Below are positions 1 through 8,137 of a stretch of DNA of 64,000 bases, piece after piece. The notes beneath the pieces were generated by a model. That model did no database searches. It saw only the letters and a list, made by a program, of their open reading frames with translations, and was not told the origin of the DNA. This stretch comes from Bin87 sp963666865. Its GTDB lineage: Bacteria; Chloroflexota; Dehalococcoidia; Lucifugimonadales; UBA3495. A program made the position numbers and the translations under genes. The DNA lies in the NCBI GenBank assembly GCA_963666865.1, contig OY763072.1, positions 4,278,001 to 4,342,000 on the forward strand. The letters are read 5' to 3'. How positions within the stretch are numbered: position 1 is the stretch's first letter; each line of letters begins with the position of its first letter.

Positions 1-774
1 CGCAACGAGACCACCCTGGTTCGGCCCTTCCCCATCAGCATCGACTTCGACAATCTGGACGCTGAGGCCCGAACGGAAGAGGTGGAACTGGAGATGAAGC
101 GCCTCTCCCGCGAACTGGGCCTGAACCGGGGGCGCATCCTGGGGCTGGGCATCGACCGGCAGGACTACACCAAGGGCATACCCCACCGGCTGCGGGCGGT
201 GGAGCGGCTCTTCGAGAAGTGGCCCCAGTACCGAGGCCGGCTGGTGTTCCTGCAGGCCGGCGCCACCAGCCGTACCAACATCGATTCATACATGCAGCTC
301 ACCATCGACATCGAGGCCACGGTCAACCGCATCAACGAGCGCTTCGGCCACGACGGCTGGCAGCCGGTGCTGTACTGGCCCACGTCGCTGCCGTCGGCCA
401 CCTTCTCGGCGCTGCGCCGCCTGGCCAGCTTCTGCGCCGAAAGCAGCCTCCACGACGGCATGAACCTGGTGGCCAAGGAGTACGTCGCGTCCCGGGTTGA
501 CGAAGACGGCGTGCTGATTCTCAGCGCCTTCGCCGGCGCCGCCCAGGAACTCACCGGCTCGCTCATCATCAACCCCTACGCCACCGAGCAGTTCGCCGAC
601 GCCATCCACCAGGCCCTGACCATGAGCGAGACGGAGCGCCGCATCCGGATGCGCCAGATGCGCAACACCGTCCAGGAAAACAACATCTACAAATGGGCCG
701 GGCGCATCATGATGCACCTGATGCAGGCCAGCACTCCCGACCACGCCCGCCTCACTACCGCGACCACGGCGTAA
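1..774 (+). CDS. otsA: Trehalose-6-phosphate synthase (GT20), C-terminal part
   Basis: The reading frame is open from the first base, so the 5' end lies outside the window; the ATG at 82 is internal. The visible 257 residues carry GT20 signatures: the DRQDYTKGIPHRL segment and the SSLHDGMNLVAKEY segment that contacts the sugar nucleotide. The family transfers glucose from UDP-glucose (or ADP-glucose) to glucose-6-phosphate in the cytoplasm. The phosphatase gene otsB begins 11 bases downstream, which gives the usual synthase-phosphatase order. galU, which would supply UDP-glucose, is at the far end of the window. A glucosylglycerol-phosphate synthase is a less likely alternative, because the neighbour is a trehalose phosphatase. 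Confidence 0.93.
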   Translation, partial: RNETTLVRPFPISIDFDNLDAEARTEEVELEMKRLSRELGLNRGRILGLGIDRQDYTKGIPHRLRAVERLFEKWPQYRGRLVFLQAGATSRTNIDSYMQLTIDIEATVNRINERFGHDGWQPVLYWPTSLPSATFSALRRLASFCAESSLHDGMNLVAKEYVASRVDEDGVLILSAFAGAAQELTGSLIINPYATEQFADAIHQALTMSETERRIRMRQMRNTVQENNIYKWAGRIMMHLMQASTPDHARLTTATTA

Positions 775-785
775 CTTCCTACCCG

Positions 786-1568
786 ATGCCTGAGGCCGGC
801 GCCAACCTGCTCAGTCTGGCCGCAGCGCATCCACACATACTCCTGCTGCTCGATTTCGACGGAACGCTCTCGGAAATAGCGCCCAGCCCGGAGGCGGCCG
901 TCCTGCGTCCGGGGAACAAGGCCCTTTTGGACGGTTTGGTCAGTCATCCGAAATGCACAGTAGGCGTGATCAGCGGCCGCGCGTTGGACGATGTATCCCA
1001 GAAGGTCGGGGTTCGAGGTCTGGTGTACGCCGGGAATCACGGCTTGGAAATAGACGGCCCTGACCTGCAATACCTGCACCCTGACGTTGCGGCGGCGTTG
1101 CCGGCCATCGCCCGGGCTGCGGGGGAGATGCACGCCGCCCTGGCCCCCATTCCCGGCGCGTTCGTGGAGAACAAGACCCTGACGCTGACCGTCCACTACC
1201 GACTGACGCCCGAGGAATATCACGAAGCCGTGGCGTCCATCTTCCACGACGCGGCACAACCGCTGGTGTCCGCGGGCGTGTGCCGGGTCACCACCGCGAA
1301 ATCAGCCCTGGAACTGCGGCCGGCGGTCGATTGGGACAAAGGGCGGGCGCTGATGCTGATCCGTTCTCGTTCGACTCCCGACGCCTTTACCATCTATATC
1401 GGCGATGACGCCACCGACGAGGACGCATTTCGAGCGGCTCAAGACGTGAGCGGCGCCGGCATTTTCGTGGGGCCGGTTGATGTGGATACGTATGCCCACT
1501 GGCGGCTCGACGCGCCGGCGGATGTGTCCCAGTCTTTGGCGGACCTGCTGGGCGGCTTGCCGGGATAA
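786..1568 (+). CDS. otsB: Trehalose-6-phosphate phosphatase
   Basis: The 260-residue HAD-family protein has the nucleophile motif DFDGTLSEI near residue 23 and the acidic motif GDDATDEDAF near the C-terminus that binds magnesium. Both are typical of OtsB. It removes phosphate from trehalose-6-phosphate to release trehalose, a compatible solute. The start at 786 is preferred because upstream in-frame starts would overlap otsA and add residues unlike the family. It sits 11 bases after otsA, so the two are probably co-transcribed. Confidence 0.92.
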   Translation: MPEAGANLLSLAAAHPHILLLLDFDGTLSEIAPSPEAAVLRPGNKALLDGLVSHPKCTVGVISGRALDDVSQKVGVRGLVYAGNHGLEIDGPDLQYLHPDVAAALPAIARAAGEMHAALAPIPGAFVENKTLTLTVHYRLTPEEYHEAVASIFHDAAQPLVSAGVCRVTTAKSALELRPAVDWDKGRALMLIRSRSTPDAFTIYIGDDATDEDAFRAAQDVSGAGIFVGPVDVDTYAHWRLDAPADVSQSLADLLGGLPG

Positions 1569-1749
1569 CCGAAGCGCCGGAACGGTGGCAGAGCCGCGGC
1601 GCTCTCACGGGTGATATTGCGTCTCCAATGAAGTGGCCGTACGCGCACGACCAACCTGCTGAATGGTAGGATGTCCACGCACAATGCAACGTCTCTCGCC
1701 CCCGAGAACCGTCGTGCGGCGCGGGAAGCGAAGGAGAAACCAGACACTG

Positions 1750-2460
1750 ATGCTTGAACAAGACACCCTCCGCCGGACGGCCCTCATTCTGGTGTTGGTC
1801 GGTCTGGTGTGGAACCTGGCCGAGGCTGTGGTTGCTTTCTGGGCGGGCGCTCTGGCCGGCAGCGTGGTTCTCCTGGCCTTCGGGGCGGACAGCGTCATCG
1901 AACTGTTCGCCGGTGGGGTCATGGTGTGGCGATTGTCCAGGGAGCAGGACGGCATGGATGACGAGGCGGCTGAAGGTAAAGCGCAGAAACTGATCGGCCT
2001 AACCTTCTTTCTGCTGGCGGCCTATGTCATGGTCCATTCCGGGTCCAACCTGCTGGGATGGCTGCCCAGGCCGGAACCGAGCCTGGTTGGCGTTGGGATT
2101 GCGGTGGTCAGCGCCGTGGTGATGAGCGGCCTCTACGTCGCCAAGATGCGCGTCGCCGCTCGGATGCAGTCCCGGTCGTTGCGAGCGGAGGCGGTGGAAA
2201 GCCTGTTCTGTGACCTTCAGGATCTGGCCGTTCTGATCGGGCTGGGGTTCAACGTGCTGCTTTCCTGGTGGTGGGCCGACCCGGTGGCGTCTCTGATTTT
2301 GATCCCGTTCTTCATCAAGGAAGGCAGAGAAAACTTCTTTGGACACGAGCACGAACACGAAGATGATTGGGCGAATACCGCCAAAGCAGCATGGGTCTGC
2401 TTCTGTCGGAGTTGTTTCTACGGCCTTTCGATCTGTCGATCAGCCTGCTGCCGGGCCTAA
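1750..2460 (+). CDS. Cation diffusion facilitator-like membrane transporter
   Basis: About 236 residues with several hydrophobic segments. It has a DSVIE motif in a membrane helix (near residue 47) and a second acidic site in the segment WWADP (near residue 176), as in the paired metal sites of CDF transporters. A short histidine/acid cluster (HEHEHEDD) follows the last helix and may bind metal. The usual cytoplasmic C-terminal CDF domain is missing, so the protein is short for the family and ends in a cysteine-rich tail of unclear meaning. Likely role: efflux of divalent metal ions. The substrate cannot be read from the sequence. Confidence 0.65.
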   Translation: MLEQDTLRRTALILVLVGLVWNLAEAVVAFWAGALAGSVVLLAFGADSVIELFAGGVMVWRLSREQDGMDDEAAEGKAQKLIGLTFFLLAAYVMVHSGSNLLGWLPRPEPSLVGVGIAVVSAVVMSGLYVAKMRVAARMQSRSLRAEAVESLFCDLQDLAVLIGLGFNVLLSWWWADPVASLILIPFFIKEGRENFFGHEHEHEDDWANTAKAAWVCFCRSCFYGLSICRSACCRA

Positions 2461-2564
2461 CTAAAGCCGGGCGCACGAATGACAAGCGCACTTGTGCTAT
2501 CATTGGCGGCGGCAACCTTGGGTCATTAAGGCCAGTCTTCCGTTGCGCCGCTGTTTCGACTTCC

Positions 2565-3293
2565 ATGATTGAGGCCATTTTCTTTGACTTTTACAACACT
2601 CTGGTCCGGTTCTGGCCGCCGCTGCCCCAGATCCAGCACGCCGCCTGCCAGAACCTGGGTATCCGCGTGCCCCCGGAAAACCTGGCGCGCGGTTACGCCA
2701 TAGCCGACCTGTATTTCAATGAGGAAAACCACCGCCTGCCGCTGGGCGAACGGGACGCCGCCGGACGGGATGAGTTTTTCGCCCGTTACGAACAGATCAT
2801 CCTGGAAGAGGCGGGCGTAGCCGTATCCCTGCGCATGGCCAAGCAGATCTGGGATATGGCCATCTCCGTGCCCAAGGAATTCGTGGAGTTCGAGGAAACT
2901 CGACCGGTCCTGGCCGAGTTGAAGCGACGAGGCTACCGGCTGGCCGTCCTCACCAACCTGCGGCGCGACATGGACGAACTCACCGAACAGTTGGATATCC
3001 GCCAGTACCTGGAGTTCTCCATCACGGGCCGGGAGGTCGGCGAAAAACCGGCCACCGCCATCTTCGAAGCCGGACTGCAACGCATGGGCGTAAGCCCGGA
3101 CCGGGCGATGCACGTCGGCGACCAACCCCGCTCCGATGTTGAAGGGGCGCGAGAAGCCGGCTTGCACCCGGTCCTGATCGACCGGGGCGGCTTTCATAGC
3201 AACGTCACCGGTTGCGAACATATCGACAGCCTGGAGGGGCTGTATCCGTTGCTGGACCGGCTGGCCTCCTGTCAGTCCAGCGGCCAACCATAA
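2565..3293 (+). CDS. HAD-family hydrolase
   Basis: The 242-residue protein opens with the HAD nucleophile motif FFDFYNTLV (DxYxT variant) at residues 6-14. It has the motif II region VLTNL, a lysine in GEKPATAIF and the closing acidic motif HVGDQPRSDVEGAREAG. A cap domain lies between motifs I and II, as in the haloacid dehalogenase/phosphoglycolate phosphatase branch. The substrate is unknown. The start at 2565 places the nucleophile close to the N-terminus, as is normal. The UGA-containing oxidoreductase gene follows 49 bases later. Confidence 0.82.
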   Translation: MIEAIFFDFYNTLVRFWPPLPQIQHAACQNLGIRVPPENLARGYAIADLYFNEENHRLPLGERDAAGRDEFFARYEQIILEEAGVAVSLRMAKQIWDMAISVPKEFVEFEETRPVLAELKRRGYRLAVLTNLRRDMDELTEQLDIRQYLEFSITGREVGEKPATAIFEAGLQRMGVSPDRAMHVGDQPRSDVEGAREAGLHPVLIDRGGFHSNVTGCEHIDSLEGLYPLLDRLASCQSSGQP

Positions 3294-3342
3294 CCGTTTT
3301 TCGGGATCGACCCGGAACCCACCACCCAGCCGAGGTGCTGAC

Positions 3343-3999
3343 ATGACCACCCAACCGCCGGCACACAGCCATCCCGACGATCCCAATCCGGTTCACGTCA
3401 TAGTCTGGTACGACTACGTTTGACCCTGGTGCTACGTCGGGCTGGAACGCGTCGACAAACTGGCTGAAGAATACGACATCACCGTTGAAGGCCGGGCCTA
3501 TCTGCTGCGTCCGGATACCCCTCCGGAGGGACGGGTTCGCGAGGGGCGCCCCGGCGAATCGGAAGACGAGCTTTCCGACCCCCTGCGCACCCACGCCCGC
3601 GAGGCCAACCTGATCATGCGCCCGCCGCGCTACACCCACAACAGCCTCAAATCCCTGCAGGCCACCGAGTACGCCCAGGAACAGGGCAAGTTCATGGAGT
3701 ACCACCACGCCGCCTACGAAGCCTACTGGGACCAGCGCGCCGACCTGGGCGATACGTCCGTGCTGGCCGACATCGGCGCCAGCGTGGGCCTGGACGGCGA
3801 CGAGCTGAAGGAACGGGTGGAGTCGGGCCACTACGCTCAGAAGGTCGTGGACCAGTATCACGAGGCGCTGGGCTACGGCATCCGGGGCATACCCACCTTC
3901 GTCTTCGACAACCTGCTGTTCACCGGCGCGCAACCCTACGAGGTTTTCCAGCGGGTGATGGACAAAGCCCTGGAGAACCGCGCCGCCGCCGAGGAATAG
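3343..3999 (+). CDS. DsbA/FrnE-family oxidoreductase, candidate selenoprotein (UGA at 3421)
   Basis: Read through the TGA at 3421-3423, the gene encodes 218 residues of the FrnE branch of the DsbA family. The segment before the TGA (VHVIVWYDYV) and after it (PWCYVGLERV) together form the family's first strand and CPWC active site, with the UGA exactly at the first cysteine (residue 27, motif U-P-W-C). The thioredoxin-fold cis-proline motif GIPTF is present (Pro184), as is the helical insert. Without readthrough a standard caller finds only a fragment starting at 3616, which would lack the active site. Many other genes here stop at TGA, so a reassigned code is unlikely. Selenocysteine at this position is known in bacterial DsbA/FrnE relatives. 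Its presence here is inferred; no sel genes are in the window. Confidence 0.8.
3436..3456 (+). promoter_or_regulatory. Possible bacterial SECIS hairpin of the FrnE-like gene
   Basis: Thirteen bases after the UGA, GUCGG (3436-3440) can pair with UCGAC (3452-3456) around an 11-base loop that starts with G. The loop begins about 18 bases after the UGA, within the distance typical of bacterial SECIS elements. The stem is short and was drawn by hand; no folding energy was computed. Confidence 0.4.
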
Positions 4000-4011
4000 A
4001 GGCGGGCCGTC

Positions 4012-4602
4012 ATGACCACGCCAATCGCGTCTCCGCCGGCAGCCGTCGCGCCGGCCCGCCGCCGCTTCACCGTGGCGGAATACTACGCCATGGCCGAGGC
4101 CGGCATCCTGGTCCCTGACGAGCGCGTTGAACTGCTGGATGGAGACGTGATAGTTACGGCTGCCATACTGGACTGGCACGCTTTTGTGGTGGACTGGCTT
4201 AATGAGAATTTCGTCCTTTCCTTGCAAGGACGGGCTCAGGTGAGAATCCAGAATCCGACGCGGCTCAACGAATACAGTGAGCCCGAGCCCGACGTTATGC
4301 TGCTCCGCCGCCGCGACGATTTTTATCGGTCGGGGCATCCCGCACCTGCCGACGTACTGCTGCTCATTGAAGTTTCCGACTCATCCTTATCCTTCGACCG
4401 CAACCAAAAACTGCCCCGCTATGCTCGCGCCGGCATCCCGGAAGTATGGATCGTCAATCGGCCTGACCGCTGCATTGAATCCTACTCAGACCCTTCCGGA
4501 GACGAATACGCCGCCGTGCAGCGCTACGGCCTGGGCGAGAGCATCGCGCCCCAAGCGTTCCCGGACATCGTTCTACAAGCTCGCCGAATCATCGGAGACT
4601 GA
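4012..4602 (+). CDS. Uma2-family (DUF820) putative restriction endonuclease
   Basis: The 196-residue protein has the Uma2/DUF820 layout: the N-terminal segment RRRFTVAEYYAMAEAGIL, a nuclease-like core with EPEPDVMLLRR followed by DVLLLIEVSDSS, and the segment YARAGIPEVWIV. These match the PD-(D/E)xK-like fold proposed for the family, whose biological role is unsettled. It starts 12 bases after the FrnE-like gene and is followed 12 bases later by a close paralog, so this looks like a recent tandem duplication. A third, more distant Uma2 gene lies near 62.2 kb. Confidence 0.8.
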   Translation: MTTPIASPPAAVAPARRRFTVAEYYAMAEAGILVPDERVELLDGDVIVTAAILDWHAFVVDWLNENFVLSLQGRAQVRIQNPTRLNEYSEPEPDVMLLRRRDDFYRSGHPAPADVLLLIEVSDSSLSFDRNQKLPRYARAGIPEVWIVNRPDRCIESYSDPSGDEYAAVQRYGLGESIAPQAFPDIVLQARRIIGD

Positions 4603-4614
4603 CCGGCGCACGCC

Positions 4615-5208
4615 ATGACCACCACCGTTGCAATTACCGCTCCGGCGGCGACCGTTCCCACTCGCCGCCGCTTCACCGTGGCCGAGTATTACGCCATGGC
4701 CGAGGCCGGCATCCTATCGGAAAACGACCGCGTTGAGCTGCTGGACGGAGACATCATCGTAATGCCCCCTATCGGAGACTGGCACGCCGCCAGCGTGAAA
4801 CGACTCAACAATGCAATGCTCCCGCCGTTGCAGGGACGGGCTATCGTCAGCGTTCAGGACCCCACACGCCTGGACAACAACAGCGAGCCGCAGCCAGATG
4901 TCATGCTCCTGAGGTGGCGCGACGACTTCTATGAAGCCGGCCACCCCGGCCCCGCCGACGTGCTCCTGCTGATCGAGGTGGCCGACAGCTCCGCTGATTT
5001 CGACCGGAACGCCAAACTGCCGGTGTACGCCCGCGCTGGTATTCCCGAAGTGTGGATCGCCGTCCGTCGGGGCCGGCGCCTTGAAGCTTATACCGATCCG
5101 GTCGGTGATGAGTACGCCACCGTCCGATGCGTTGGTCCTGGCGAAAGCATCGCTCCCCAGGCCTTCTCAGACGTAATCCTGGAAGTTGACCGGATTATCG
5201 GAGAGTAG
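4615..5208 (+). CDS. Uma2-family (DUF820) putative restriction endonuclease, tandem copy
   Basis: The 197-residue paralog of the preceding gene shares the same opening segment, the EPQPDVMLLRW core, the LLLIEVADSS strand and the YARAGIPEVWIA segment. The putative acidic active-site residues are kept in both copies, so both may be functional. Divergence is concentrated in the middle and the C-terminal tail. Confidence 0.8.
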   Translation: MTTTVAITAPAATVPTRRRFTVAEYYAMAEAGILSENDRVELLDGDIIVMPPIGDWHAASVKRLNNAMLPPLQGRAIVSVQDPTRLDNNSEPQPDVMLLRWRDDFYEAGHPGPADVLLLIEVADSSADFDRNAKLPVYARAGIPEVWIAVRRGRRLEAYTDPVGDEYATVRCVGPGESIAPQAFSDVILEVDRIIGE

Positions 5209-5292
5209 CGCCCCTTGGCTCACATTGCCCGTCCGCCGCCGCCTGTGCTAGACTGGCGCCGTTCCAATTCGCACTTGTAACGGATTTCACAA

Positions 5293-5772
5293 ATGGACGA
5301 CGCTACCCGCGACCTGATTGATGCTGCTGTTAACAATCAGCCGCAGAGCACCGTCACCGTACTGTCGTCGCTGCTGGCCGTTGAAGACGCCATCGGGTAC
5401 ATACCCCAGGAGGCGGTGGAAGCAGTGGCCGCTCGGATGGACGCCACCATCAATGACGTCTGGGCCGTTGCCACCTTCTATCCCAACTTCCGCTTCGAGC
5501 CGCCTACCGAGCATCGTATCGAGGTCTGCTGGGGCCCGTCCTGTCATGTGATGGGCGCCACGGCCATCATCGCCGCCGCCCAGGATGCGCTGGGCCTGTC
5601 CGACGAGGGCGACACCCCCGACGGCAGGGCCACCCTGCGCTACAACACCTGCCTGGGGGCCTGCGCCCACGCTCCCGTCATGGCAATTGACCACCACCTG
5701 GCCGGGCGCATCACGCCCAATGCCGCCAGGGACAGGATCGCCGCTGCCCTCGCCGCCCCGGCGGCCCACTGA
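5293..5772 (+). CDS. NuoE/FdsG-like [2Fe-2S] subunit of an NAD-linked oxidoreductase
   Basis: The 159-residue thioredoxin-like ferredoxin has the four cysteines of the 24-kDa subunit family, in CWGPSC (C-x4-C) and NTCLGAC (C-x3-C), about 40 residues apart. A helical N-terminal part contains the family segment GYIPQEAVEAVA. It would pass electrons between the flavin subunit encoded next and the iron-sulfur chain. It begins a cluster ordered as in fdsGBA (formate dehydrogenase) or nuoEFG (complex I). A possible promoter with GCTAGACT lies about 40 bases upstream. Confidence 0.88.
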   Translation: MDDATRDLIDAAVNNQPQSTVTVLSSLLAVEDAIGYIPQEAVEAVAARMDATINDVWAVATFYPNFRFEPPTEHRIEVCWGPSCHVMGATAIIAAAQDALGLSDEGDTPDGRATLRYNTCLGACAHAPVMAIDHHLAGRITPNAARDRIAAALAAPAAH

Positions 5773-5789
5773 ATCCCCAGGTTATTGCC

Positions 5790-7547
5790 GTGACAGCGCA
5801 CAATGACTCCTCCTTCGCCGCCATTCTCGCCGAGGCGCAACGGCGCTGGAATGACCTGACCGCGGGCGACCGCCCCTGGATCCGCGTCGGCACCGGACTG
5901 GCCGGCGAGGCTGCCGGCGGCTTCGAGGTCGTCAGCGCCGTGAAAGCCGCCCTGGACGAGCGGCAGGTAGCGGCCAACGTGTCGGAGGTCGGCACCCTGG
6001 GCCTGTGCTTCGCCGAACCGCTGCTGGACGTGCAGACGCCCGGCGGCCCCCGGGTGTTTTACCAGCGGGTCACGCCGCAAATTGCCGAGGTCATTGTCAA
6101 CCAGCACGTCGCCGGCGGGACGCCGGTAGCCAGATATGCCATCGGATACCTGGGGGACGGAAACGCTGCGCCCGACGGTATTCCCAGCCTGGCAGACCAC
6201 CCCATGATGGCGATGCAGCAGCGCATCGCCCTGCGCAACGCCGGCAACATCGACCCCTCCGACTTGTACCAGTACATCGCCAATGGCGGGTACTCCGCGC
6301 TGAACAAGGCCCTCACCGAGATGTCCCCGCAGGATACGCTGGGCGAAGTGCGGACGTCGGGCCTGCGCGGACGCGGCGGCGCGGCCTTCCCCGCCGGTGT
6401 CAAGTGGGGCTTTCTGGCCGGCAACCCCGACCCCAACAAGTACATCCTCTGCAACTGCGAGGAGGGCGACCCCGGAGCGTTCAACGACCGGGGCATCCTG
6501 GAGAGCGACCCGGCCACCGTGGTCGAGGGCATCACCATCGCCGGCTACGCCTGCAACGCGAACCGGGGTTACATCTTCATCCGCCACGGCCACAACCAGC
6601 CCATCGACCGCACCCGCGCCGTGATCGACCAGGCTTACGAGCTTGGCCTGCTGGGGCAGAACATCCTGGGCACCGATTTCTCCTTCGACCTGGAGGTGGC
6701 GCTGACCGGCGACTCCTACGTGTCCGGCGAGGAGACGGCGCTGATGGAAGCCATCGAGGGCAAGCGCTCCATGCCCCGCTACCGTCCGCCCTTCCCGGCC
6801 CAGGTGGGCGTGTTCGGTATGCCCTCCAACATCAACAACGTGAAGACGCTGGCCTACGTGCCGGAGATCATCGCCAACGGAGGCGAGTGGTTCGCCGGCA
6901 TCGGCACCCAGCCTGACCCGGACAACCGCATCAACGGCAGCAGCGGCACCGCCATCCTGTGCCTGTCCGGTGACATCACCTACCCCGGCCTGATCGAGGT
7001 TCCCCTGGGCATGACCTTCCGGCAGGTGCTGTTCGACATGGCCGGCGGCGTGCCCAACGGCAAGCGAATGAAGCTGCTGCAAACCGGCGGGCCGCTGGGC
7101 GGCGTGCTCTCCGCCAGCGATGCCAACCTGGACCTGGTGCTGGACTTCGACGTGTTTCGCGCGGCCGGCGCCATCCTCGGCTCCGGCGGCATCATCGTGG
7201 CCGACGAGGACACCTGCGTGGTTGACCTGACCCGGAACCTCATCGCCTTCTGCCAGTACGAATCCTGCGGCAAGTGCTTCCCCTGCCGCATGGGGATGAG
7301 CCACCTGCTGGAGGTACTGGAACGCATCCACAACCTGGAGGGCACCGACGAAGACCTGGCCCTGATGCGGAACATCGGGGAGAATATGCAGGCCGGCTCC
7401 CTCTGCGGACACGGACAGCTGGGGTTCAACCCGGTGTCCTCTGCCCTGCGCTACTTCCCGGAGGAGTTCGAGGCCCATATCCTGGAAAAACGCCACACGG
7501 GAGAATGCCCGGAGCGGGTGTTTTCGCCCCGGTTGACCCGGCGCTGA
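5790..7547 (+). CDS. NuoF/FdsB-like NADH- and FMN-binding subunit
   Basis: The 585-residue protein has the NADH/FMN-binding segment RGRGGAAFPAGVKWGF, the glycine-rich FMN region and, near the C-terminus, the 4Fe-4S motif ESCGKCFPCRMG followed by a distal cysteine in SLCGHGQ. This is the standard set for 51-kDa subunits. The N-terminal thioredoxin-like domain has lost most cluster cysteines (only GLCFAEP remains), so it probably holds no [2Fe-2S] centre. The start is GTG, 17 bases after the nuoE-like gene. It is predicted to exchange electrons with NAD(H) for the module. Confidence 0.9.
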   Translation: MTAHNDSSFAAILAEAQRRWNDLTAGDRPWIRVGTGLAGEAAGGFEVVSAVKAALDERQVAANVSEVGTLGLCFAEPLLDVQTPGGPRVFYQRVTPQIAEVIVNQHVAGGTPVARYAIGYLGDGNAAPDGIPSLADHPMMAMQQRIALRNAGNIDPSDLYQYIANGGYSALNKALTEMSPQDTLGEVRTSGLRGRGGAAFPAGVKWGFLAGNPDPNKYILCNCEEGDPGAFNDRGILESDPATVVEGITIAGYACNANRGYIFIRHGHNQPIDRTRAVIDQAYELGLLGQNILGTDFSFDLEVALTGDSYVSGEETALMEAIEGKRSMPRYRPPFPAQVGVFGMPSNINNVKTLAYVPEIIANGGEWFAGIGTQPDPDNRINGSSGTAILCLSGDITYPGLIEVPLGMTFRQVLFDMAGGVPNGKRMKLLQTGGPLGGVLSASDANLDLVLDFDVFRAAGAILGSGGIIVADEDTCVVDLTRNLIAFCQYESCGKCFPCRMGMSHLLEVLERIHNLEGTDEDLALMRNIGENMQAGSLCGHGQLGFNPVSSALRYFPEEFEAHILEKRHTGECPERVFSPRLTRR

Positions 7548-7639
7548 CCCGCCGCAAGCACCCTTATCACCGTAGTAAAATCACAGACGCGCCGCAGCCG
7601 ACCCTGGCAGGATAATTCGCACACCGGAGGAGATGCACC

Positions 7640-7924
7640 GTGAGCACTGCCGCCATCACGACGACCGAGGTAAGTACCGGCGATTTAGCGGCGGTTGCGG
7701 CCCGTATTGACGAGCACGAGCGACTATCCCGGCTGTTGAAAGTCGCAATCGAGACGCTTGATGACCCGCCCCACGACCTTTGGGTCGGTATGGGAACGGA
7801 TGGGGTGCTGGTGAAAGGCGCGTCCCTGGGAGACCTGATGCATCAGTTCCGACGAAGTGGCGTCGCCGAGGGAACCACCGTTGCCGAGTTCCTCAGCGCC
7901 GAGCCGACAGAGCTGGTATTGTGA
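7640..7924 (+). CDS. Small hypothetical protein
   Basis: The 94-residue protein starts with GTG preceded by a clear GGAGG ribosome-binding site. No family is recognised with confidence. The composition is mixed alpha/beta with no membrane segment. Its stop codon overlaps a short frame that resembles the tail of a retropepsin-like protease (see 7921-8049), a two-gene arrangement seen with small regulator and protease-like pairs. It interrupts the otherwise compact redox cluster, so it may be an insertion rather than part of the enzyme. Confidence 0.55.
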   Translation: MSTAAITTTEVSTGDLAAVAARIDEHERLSRLLKVAIETLDDPPHDLWVGMGTDGVLVKGASLGDLMHQFRRSGVAEGTTVAEFLSAEPTELVL

Positions 7925-8049
7925 TAATCGGCTTGCCATCCCTGCTGGGGCAGGACGTTATTCACAACTGGCGCCTGGTACACGAACCGGCAATAAGCCG
8001 GGTGGAATGCTACGTAAGGACAGCAGAAATCCTCAATGCCGGTGGATAA
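7921..8049 (+). pseudogene. Remnant of a retropepsin-like protease C-terminus
   Basis: The 43-codon frame opens with GTG overlapping the previous stop and encodes IIGLPSLLGQDVIHNW. This resembles the C-terminal GLPSLLGRD-type segment of small bacterial retropepsin-like proteins. The catalytic D-T/S-G part is absent, so only a tail remains. The assignment is by eye and weak. Confidence 0.35.
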
Positions 8050-8137
8050 GCTCGGCAAAGCTGACGCAGCAAGGCAATGCGCTTGGAATATATGACTGAC
8101 CTCATTGACTCGCTCGTCAACCGCTTTAGGAGCCGCT

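Noticed and set aside
3205..4338. Long minus-strand frame opposite the FrnE-like and Uma2 genes
   Set aside because: It is a shadow frame with no motif; the plus strand has recognised families over the whole span.
5640..7496. Long open frame (618 codons) on the minus strand opposite the nuoF-like gene
   Set aside because: Its composition follows the GC-rich third-codon pattern of the real plus-strand genes and shows no family motif. The same holds for long minus frames at 8126-9934 and 16298-18196.
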